Source: CAYUIS01 sp964444825
GTDB taxonomy: Bacteria > Chloroflexota > Anaerolineae > B4-G1
Length of the DNA stretch: 6,616 nucleotides
Assembly (NCBI GenBank): GCA_964444825.1
Contig: CAYUIS010000201.1
Coordinates: 1 to 6,616 of the forward strand
Reading direction: 5' to 3'
Shown here piece after piece: positions 1 through 5,151 of the stretch. Each line of letters opens with the position of its first letter. The stretch's first letter is position 1. The translations under genes were made by a program, and so were the position numbers. The notes under the pieces were generated by a model that saw nothing but the letters and a program-made list of their open reading frames with translations, had not been told where the DNA came from and searched no databases.

Positions 1-5
1 TTGTT

Positions 6-10
6 CCTCC
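6..10 (-). promoter_or_regulatory. Ribosome binding site of a gene beyond the left edge
   Basis: On the minus strand the bases just after the stop codon of the zinc-ribbon gene read GGAGGAACAA and then the window ends. GGAGG is a full Shine-Dalgarno core, and the five bases left before the edge already give a normal spacing. A start codon is therefore expected within a few bases outside the window, which would continue the same co-directional gene block. The start codon itself is not visible. Confidence 0.55.
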
Positions 11-11
11 G

Positions 12-311
12 TCACTGACCCCGCAGGCGAATGCGGGCTTCACGGCAGCGTGGGCAGTGGATGCCCACATACTGCGTACCACAGGTGCGGCAAGTCTTGG
101 ATAGGACGGGACGTTCATCGTCCAGTGAAGCAACAATGAGAACGATCTCCTGGCCATCATACCTGGCTAGCCAGTCATCCAACCTGGCGTCACCTATAAC
201 CCAGGCACTGTCCTCCGAGCTGGGGCGGAGACGCCCCTCAACCACTCCCGCATCCAGTTCATAAGCGGCGGAGGCCAATTCTCGAATGCTGGCTTTACGA
301 TATGCTGGCAT
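12..311 (-). CDS. Small C-terminal zinc-ribbon protein, function unknown
   Basis: This is a 99-residue protein ending in a CxxC-x8-CxxC zinc ribbon (CRTCGTQYVGIHCPRC, about residues 74-89), which should bind one Zn ion. The N-terminal 70 residues are soluble and mixed in charge, with a hydrophobic strand (EIVLIVASL) just before the ribbon. There is no signal peptide or membrane segment, so it is probably cytoplasmic. I chose the ATG at 309-311 because GGGAGGA lies four bases upstream, the same spacing seen for the RNase Z gene. An in-frame ATG at 321-323 would add MGGH and has a weaker AAGGA three bases upstream, so it remains possible. The gene lies 77 bases after the RNase Z stop and could share its transcript. 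Nucleic-acid or protein binding is a reasonable guess from the ribbon, but no specific function is visible. Confidence 0.75.
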   Translation of the reverse strand: MPAYRKASIRELASAAYELDAGVVEGRLRPSSEDSAWVIGDARLDDWLARYDGQEIVLIVASLDDERPVLSKTCRTCGTQYVGIHCPRCREARIRLRGQ

Positions 312-314
312 ATG

Positions 315-321
315 TCCTCCC
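315..321 (-). promoter_or_regulatory. Ribosome binding site deciding the zinc-ribbon start
   Basis: GGGAGGA on the minus strand, with four bases between GGAGG and the ATG at 309-311. It overlaps the alternative upstream ATG (321-323), whose own site is only AAGGA. The stronger site favours the shorter protein. Confidence 0.55.
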
Positions 322-388
322 ATCGTTCCTTTTGGTCACACTATAGGATCTTTCCCCAGCAGGATTCTCCGAGCGGAGACTCTCCAAG

Positions 389-1351
389 TTAGGACCGATC
401 TCCTCCCCGGTTGGTGTCCTCACGATTGTGCGTAACATCCCTGCGCAGCACACGGAATTGATCAAAGTCTCGGGCGACGACAGTGTTGGGAAAGACCGAC
501 CGTGCTTCTTCGATGATCTGTGTCTCACGATAGCGTCGCGAGATATGGGTCAACACCAGTCGGTGGACGTCCGCGTCCCGAGCCAAGCGAGCTGCCTGTG
601 CGGCCGTCAAGTGGCCAAAGCGCCGCGCCATATCCGCCTCGGCGCGCAGATACGTGGCCTCGATAACAAGCAGGTCAGTATCACGCACGGCGTCCACCAG
701 ACTGTCCGTCCTACCGGCATCGCCCACGTGGACCAAGGACGCGCCCTGCCGGGGAGGACCAAGCACGTCATCAGGGTGAATGACACGTCCATCGGCCAGC
801 GTCACCGGCTCTCCGGCGACCAGCCTGCGTCGCTCCGGCCCCCGTGGCACACCAAACGCCTCCGCTAGCTCATCAAGAAAAGGGCGGCGGGCCTTCTCAC
901 GAAACAGGTAGCCCAGACAAGGTCCCCGGTGAATGACCGGGAAGGCCACGATCTCAAATGTCTCGTCCTCCAAAATGACTCCCGGGCGGACCTCGACAAA
1001 CTCGATTTTGATCGCAGGTTCAGCCCCTCGCAGCACGACACCATAGATCAGATCGTGCACGCGCTCGAGCGCCCAACTGCCGCCATAGATTTCTATGTGA
1101 TCGACCGTCTCCCATCGAGCGAAGGTAGAGAGCAATCCCCCAAGGCCGAGGATATGATCAAGATGACCATGGGTGAGGAGGACCTTATTCAACCTCTTGA
1201 AGCCTAATCCACTCTGCAAGATCTGCCGCTGCGTCCCCTCGCCACAGTCGATCAGAAAACGATAATCCTTGTACAGCACAACCTGTGCCGAAAGCCCACG
1301 GTGGATGGAGGGGGCCGATGCCGAAGTACCCAAGAACGTGATCTCAATCAT
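389..1351 (-). CDS. rnz: Ribonuclease Z (tRNA 3'-end endonuclease)
   Basis: This 320-residue metallo-beta-lactamase-fold enzyme cuts tRNA precursors after the discriminator base, leaving a 3'-OH for CCA addition. It acts in the cytoplasm as a two-zinc enzyme, usually a dimer. It starts with the typical MIEITFLGTSAS strand. The HxHxDH metal site is HGHLDH (H61, H63, D65, H66). Other expected ligands are H141 (FPVIHRGPCLGYLF), D211 (VGDAG), H247 (GHLTA) and H269 (LTHISRRY). Residues 155-205 form the tRNA-binding flexible arm, with the characteristic GVPRGPERRRLVAGEPV segment. Length fits the long bacterial form. The HEAT loop reads IEATY and the HST loop reads HLT, mild departures from common family signatures; the metal ligands are intact. 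The start overlaps the rtcA stop in ATGA and has AAGGAG four bases upstream. The identification is secure. Confidence 0.96.
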   Translation of the reverse strand: MIEITFLGTSASAPSIHRGLSAQVVLYKDYRFLIDCGEGTQRQILQSGLGFKRLNKVLLTHGHLDHILGLGGLLSTFARWETVDHIEIYGGSWALERVHDLIYGVVLRGAEPAIKIEFVEVRPGVILEDETFEIVAFPVIHRGPCLGYLFREKARRPFLDELAEAFGVPRGPERRRLVAGEPVTLADGRVIHPDDVLGPPRQGASLVHVGDAGRTDSLVDAVRDTDLLVIEATYLRAEADMARRFGHLTAAQAARLARDADVHRLVLTHISRRYRETQIIEEARSVFPNTVVARDFDQFRVLRRDVTHNREDTNRGGDRS

Positions 1352-2454
1352 ACGTCTCCTTCCCCCCCTGTGGATTGTACGATCAACGTGCCCGGCTCTC
1401 CCGGTTCACCCTCGACGCGTAATCCCCGCGAGATAAACTCGCGTACGATCCCGATGCTAGTAAGCAGATGCTGGGAAACCCGTGACGTAGTCACCCGCGA
1501 TTCCCCTTCTGCCAGAGCCGCGGGCAGCACCAATTGATCGGCCAAGTACGGATCAACCGGTGCACCGGAATGAAAATGGTCCAAAAGCTCTTCGCAGGCT
1601 GCCTCAGCCACGTGTTCGGCCGGCAATCCCTTGCGACCGTATGCGGTAAAGCCGGCGGTCACGGTCTCTCCGCTCGGAAGGCCGACATACTCGGCAAACA
1701 GGAATATGCCCGCCCCTGGGCCGGCCCCTCGCAGCCGACGGGATTCGATCTGTGCCTGGAGCCCTGCCCCGGCCAATATATTTCGGGCGCGATTCGCCAT
1801 GCGCTGCGGAATGTGAGCCGGAAGATTCGTCACCACCGCGGTGCCCCAGATTCGTCGTAATCCCCCGCGTTCGGTCAACAGGATGGCCCGCAAAGGTCTC
1901 TGCCGTCCCACGATCTGCGCCTGTAGCTCTCCTCCGCCCGTCGGGTAGAATCCCCAGCTATTCAACCCCACCTTCGCCCGCACACCCATCCGCGCGAGCT
2001 GAGGTAGGAAAACGTGCTCCAGGTAAGATACCGACGGTGCCCACGGGACGTGTGTACCACCCCGCAGCGTCAGGGAAGACTCTGCCAACCGTTCCCGCGC
2101 GACCTCTGCCATCGCTAGAGGCAAAAGCAGTGTCTGCAACACCAGGCCTGTGGACCCAGCACTGCCCCCTTGAGCTGCCTCGGCTACATCAAAAGTGTAC
2201 CTGCCAGGACGAGCCGGGATACCAGGGAGGAAGGTAAGCGTCTGAGAATCCAGCGCGTCCCCTTCCAATCGTGCATCACACACGGCGGCGGCCGCTCGCG
2301 CCGCGGTCAAGTGTTGAGGGCGCAGGCCCGGTTTCCTGCGTCCCGCACGAATACGCTCCACACGCATAGGCCGTCCGGTGAGGATTGCCAACGCCAACGC
2401 CGTTCGTAGCACCTGGCCCCCGCCCTCCCCCTGAGAGCCATCAATGACCAACAT
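1348..2454 (-). CDS. rtcA: RNA 3'-terminal phosphate cyclase RtcA
   Basis: RtcA uses ATP to turn an RNA 3'-phosphate into a 2',3'-cyclic phosphate through a covalent histidine-AMP intermediate. The protein has 368 residues, slightly longer than E. coli RtcA. Family signatures run in order: DGSQGEGGGQ at residues 5-14, RKPGLRPQHLTA from 40, GSTGLVLQT from 100, RGGTHVPWAPS from 131, YPTGGGE at 170-176 and ADQLVLP near 305. H329 in SQHLLTS matches the nucleophilic histidine of the family (H309 in E. coli). I placed the start at the ATG at 2452-2454 because MLVIDGSQGEGGGQ aligns with the conserved N-terminus. The frame is open to 2583, but the extra 43 residues overlap the upstream hydrolase and look non-conserved. 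No clear Shine-Dalgarno precedes the chosen start; the bases are CCCAGAAA. The stop overlaps the rnz start. No rtcB or rtcR is in the window. Confidence 0.95.
   Translation of the reverse strand: MLVIDGSQGEGGGQVLRTALALAILTGRPMRVERIRAGRRKPGLRPQHLTAARAAAAVCDARLEGDALDSQTLTFLPGIPARPGRYTFDVAEAAQGGSAGSTGLVLQTLLLPLAMAEVARERLAESSLTLRGGTHVPWAPSVSYLEHVFLPQLARMGVRAKVGLNSWGFYPTGGGELQAQIVGRQRPLRAILLTERGGLRRIWGTAVVTNLPAHIPQRMANRARNILAGAGLQAQIESRRLRGAGPGAGIFLFAEYVGLPSGETVTAGFTAYGRKGLPAEHVAEAACEELLDHFHSGAPVDPYLADQLVLPAALAEGESRVTTSRVSQHLLTSIGIVREFISRGLRVEGEPGEPGTLIVQSTGGEGDV
1356..1361 (-). promoter_or_regulatory. Ribosome binding site of rnz inside rtcA
   Basis: AAGGAG on the minus strand, four bases before the rnz ATG and inside the last codons of rtcA. 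Together with the ATGA stop/start overlap it indicates translational coupling, with ribosomes finishing rtcA able to restart on rnz. Confidence 0.7.
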
Positions 2455-2491
2455 TTTCTGGGATCGGGATGCCGGATTGGAGATGGGAGGC

Positions 2492-3673
2492 TCACTTTCG
2501 CATATCGCGTAGGGCTTGGTAGGATAGGCGCACGCTGGTTTCAGGCCATGCCGGGTCAGTGACGGCCCACCAGTACTGCTCATCCTCCTCGGTCCAACGT
2601 GGGTCAGCGATCGAGATCACCGTCATCAATCCGACCCATGGCGACCAATGCTCCTGTGCATAGCGGAAAGCCCGAACCAGGTAGTCGGCCTTTTGTTCTT
2701 CCGTGACCGCAAACCAGGCGTATCCAGAGTGGACCGGATCCGTCGTCCACCCCATCTCTAGAACCGCCACCTGCTTGTCACCATCCCCGTAGCGCACCAT
2801 GACCTCTCGTGCGTCCTCCACGTGGCGGAAGCAGAAGAAACGATGCCCGTCGTGATTCTCGGCCACCTCATCCGGCGAGATCTCAGGTGGATAACCAAAG
2901 CCAGGTGCGTGTACGCCCAGCAGATCAAAGTACGGGGCCGCCCCCGCCTCGTACATCGCTAACAGGTACTCAATATCCGGTATTGCGTCGGGCAATCCAG
3001 TGCCGGTGGGCGACAAACCAGCCGAGATGACCATTGCGGCCGGATCGGCACTCTTGATGCCAACGTAGCACGCACGTAATAGCTTGACGTATCCCACAGG
3101 ATCGGGGGCCTGATTCTGCCACTCACGGGCCAGATTCGGCTCATTCCACACCTGGTACGCACGCACGCGTCCCCGATACCGGTCGGCGATGGCAAAGCAA
3201 AAATCACCAAAATCCTGAGGGTTCTCGACCGGCCCTCGCCCGGATCTATGGGGCGGCAAGGCCCACAATGGTTGGCGGTCCAGGCGAAAGAGTAAGTTCA
3301 GGTCCAGTTGCTCCGCGTCAGCGACGATACGATCGGTAAAATACCAATCGTAATGCCCTTTCGCCATGCCCTCAACCTCCCTCCAACCCACGTGCTGTTT
3401 GACCCAGGTGAAACCAGCATCGTGAATCAACCCCAGATCCCGTTTTGCCGTCCCTTCATCCCACCACAGAAAAGCCTGCAAACCATACTCAGGGGATATC
3501 AGACGGGCGCGGGGCCACGAAGTAGGGGTAGGAGGAACGGGAGAACTCCCGACCCGTAGGTCCCAGACCGCGAGCGTCAGGACCATCAGCATCAGGCTTA
3601 GGACCAGCGTTGTAGACCCTGCGATCGCTAGCCTAGAAGCCTTGCCTCGTCGGGAGGCGTGTTCATCCTTCAT
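2492..3673 (-). CDS. Membrane-anchored clan GH-A glycoside hydrolase, divergent paralog
   Basis: This 393-residue protein has a short basic N-terminus (SRRGKASR), one membrane segment at about residues 16-37, a brief Pro/Ser/Thr stretch (43-53), and then a GH39/GH5-like (beta/alpha)8 barrel from about 60 to the end. By N-in topology the barrel is outside the membrane. The acid/base is E178 in YQVWNEPNLAREW and the likely nucleophile is E306 in VLEMGWTT. The beta-4/5 region GVHAPGFGYPPE corresponds to GAHHNG in the neighbour. It is the most divergent of the three tandem copies: the Trp-Asn pair at the end of beta-8 (W399-N400 in the neighbour) is Ile-Ser here (353-354). Substrate is unknown; a surface or exported beta-linked polysaccharide is plausible, by analogy with GH39-like PslG proteins. 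It starts 17 bases after the previous gene and lacks a strong ribosome binding site, so coupling is likely. Confidence 0.85.
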   Translation of the reverse strand: MKDEHASRRGKASRLAIAGSTTLVLSLMLMVLTLAVWDLRVGSSPVPPTPTSWPRARLISPEYGLQAFLWWDEGTAKRDLGLIHDAGFTWVKQHVGWREVEGMAKGHYDWYFTDRIVADAEQLDLNLLFRLDRQPLWALPPHRSGRGPVENPQDFGDFCFAIADRYRGRVRAYQVWNEPNLAREWQNQAPDPVGYVKLLRACYVGIKSADPAAMVISAGLSPTGTGLPDAIPDIEYLLAMYEAGAAPYFDLLGVHAPGFGYPPEISPDEVAENHDGHRFFCFRHVEDAREVMVRYGDGDKQVAVLEMGWTTDPVHSGYAWFAVTEEQKADYLVRAFRYAQEHWSPWVGLMTVISIADPRWTEEDEQYWWAVTDPAWPETSVRLSYQALRDMRK

Positions 3674-3690
3674 CAGCCCGTTTACTACTC

Positions 3691-5010
3691 TCAGCGTTTG
3701 TCCATCGCGCCAATGGCTCCAAAGGCCGGACGCGCAACACCCTGGAAATCAATCAACGCGTAGGGCGCATTGGGGTCTTCTGGTCCCCATCCCAACTGCG
3801 AGTAGTTCAGGTTCCACAAGAACGCCACACGCACAAAGCCCCACTCGCGCATTAACTGGAACGCTTCTACAACCCATTGGGCCTGTTCCTGGAGCGTGTT
3901 ATCCAATGCGAATTCAAATCCTGGAGGGTAGCCTTCGAATCCCTCTGCAGTCGCCCATCCGAATTCCGTGATACAGAGTGGCCTGTCGATTCCGGCGGCG
4001 ACGATGCGATCGTGATATCCCCACAGTGTGGACCTGAAGGACCAACTATGATCTGGATTGTCAAAAGGACCACGGAACTGTGCAGCAGGATCGTCATACC
4101 CTTCATTCCACGCGATATTGGGCGGCATGTTAATCCCGTTGTGATGTGCCCCCACACAGTCACAGTAATTCAAAAGCCCGGCAGCGACCATCTGGTCAAA
4201 GTACTCAAAGTCATCCATATAGATGACACGTGCTGGATTATTGGAATCAGTGGCCGAGGCTCCAACAGGTGAAAGCGCACCGCTGACGACAATGATGTTG
4301 GGATCGCGGCTCTTGATAGCCTGATAGGCCAGCCTCAACATCTCGACGTACCGCTCGGCGCTGACTCCCTCGGCGGTATCCCACTCGCGGTCTAGGTTCT
4401 GCTCGTTCCAAACCTCGATGGCATGTATGCGTCCCTGATACCGATCCACCAATCGACCCAAAAAGTCGGCCATCAACGTTAGGTCATCTGGAGGAGCACC
4501 TTCCACGTTATCATCAAAATACGTGCGCGACCAGCGGGGCGCATCTACCACGCTGAGCAACACCTTGATGCCCTCCCGGTTGGCAGTGTCAACCACCGCA
4601 TCGTATCCGCTCCAATCCATCTGGCCTGGATTGCCCTCGAACCGAGCCCATTCTACCTGCTGTTTGACCCAGCCCATACCGAGGCTGTTCACCTGGCCCA
4701 TCCAGTAGTTGATGTCCCCGCCTCCTGTACCGTTGATGGCGATGCCATAGCCAAAAACCTCCTCCTCCGGCGCTATCGTGGGAGGAGCGAGGACGGTCGT
4801 GGGGGTGGGGGAAACAGCGGTTGGATCTGCGGCAAGGGCGCCAGCCGTCGGTGTCGTGTCTGCGTCCTCAGGTGGACTCTCCCCGCTGCCTGAGCCAAAC
4901 CAGCCGTACCACGTGCAGAATCCCCCAACAATGACGAGAACAAGCCAGGCAGCGACAAAAACGTAGAGCTGCCTGCCTCTGAGTCCTCCGGAGTTGGTTG
5001 AGAAGCTCAT
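3691..5010 (-). CDS. Membrane-anchored clan GH-A glycoside hydrolase with Pro/Thr linker
   Basis: This 439-residue protein has a membrane segment at about residues 14-33, a linker rich in Pro, Thr and Ala (about 43-80, typical of exported Chloroflexota proteins), and a catalytic (beta/alpha)8 barrel from about 86. The acid/base Glu is E203 in EVWNEQNLDREW, where Gln replaces the usual Pro. The probable nucleophile is E349 in CITEFGWAT. VGAHHNG (286-292) and FLWNLNY (397-403) match positions expected to line the glycan cleft. It aligns along its whole barrel with both neighbours, for example QAIKSRDPNIIVVSGALSPVG, so it arose by tandem duplication. The start is secure: AGGAGGT lies four bases before the ATG. 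The end is followed in frame by further stop codons. I infer polysaccharide hydrolysis or remodelling at the outer face of the membrane; the precise GH family and substrate cannot be fixed by eye. Confidence 0.88.
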   Translation of the reverse strand: MSFSTNSGGLRGRQLYVFVAAWLVLVIVGGFCTWYGWFGSGSGESPPEDADTTPTAGALAADPTAVSPTPTTVLAPPTIAPEEEVFGYGIAINGTGGGDINYWMGQVNSLGMGWVKQQVEWARFEGNPGQMDWSGYDAVVDTANREGIKVLLSVVDAPRWSRTYFDDNVEGAPPDDLTLMADFLGRLVDRYQGRIHAIEVWNEQNLDREWDTAEGVSAERYVEMLRLAYQAIKSRDPNIIVVSGALSPVGASATDSNNPARVIYMDDFEYFDQMVAAGLLNYCDCVGAHHNGINMPPNIAWNEGYDDPAAQFRGPFDNPDHSWSFRSTLWGYHDRIVAAGIDRPLCITEFGWATAEGFEGYPPGFEFALDNTLQEQAQWVVEAFQLMREWGFVRVAFLWNLNYSQLGWGPEDPNAPYALIDFQGVARPAFGAIGAMDKR

Positions 5011-5014
5011 TGTG

Positions 5015-5021
5015 ACCTCCT
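5015..5021 (-). promoter_or_regulatory. Strong ribosome binding site of the middle hydrolase
   Basis: AGGAGGT, the complete anti-16S complement, sits four bases (CACA) before the ATG at 5008-5010. It is the best Shine-Dalgarno in the window. The preceding hairpin ends nine bases upstream of it. Confidence 0.85.
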
Positions 5022-5027
5022 AAGGGC

Positions 5028-5054
5028 AAAGGGGCTCGGCCACAGCCGAACCCC
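5028..5054 (-). terminator. GC-rich hairpin, probable intrinsic terminator or attenuator
   Basis: On the minus strand GGGGTTCGGC (5054-5045) pairs with GCCGAGCCCC (5040-5031) over ten bases, one of them a G-U pair, around a four-base loop TGTG. TTT follows at once, but the tract is then broken by GCCC before another TT, so it is weaker than a classic terminator. It lies 97 bases after the stop of the first hydrolase and immediately before the leader of the second. It could end or reduce readthrough between them, or work as a leader structure. Confidence 0.5.
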
Positions 5055-5151
5055 TGTCTTGTCTTTACCTATCGCTCGGAGGAAACGCACCACACGATAA
5101 CCACTCAAAGCAGGACCATCCGCCGACGACCAGGAGAACGACTCCCCCATC

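Noticed and set aside
340..345. TATAGT as a -10 box before the zinc-ribbon gene
   Set aside because: The hexamer 17 bases upstream (AGAATC) does not resemble a -35 box and there is no extended -10.
366..379. Small hairpin TCTCC-GCTC-GGAGA after the RNase Z stop
   Set aside because: It has only five pairs and no following T tract, so it is not a credible terminator.
428..868. 146-codon open frame on the plus strand
   Set aside because: It is antisense to well-conserved RNase Z motifs and has no family resemblance.
1752..2237. 161-codon open frame on the plus strand
   Set aside because: It lies wholly opposite rtcA, is Pro/Arg/Ser-rich as expected for an antisense shadow of a GC-rich gene, and has no recognisable motif.
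2455..2583. Upstream extension of RtcA by 43 residues to an earlier start at 2583
   Set aside because: It overlaps the end of the upstream hydrolase by about 90 bases, and RtcA proteins begin right at the DGSQGEGGGQ motif.
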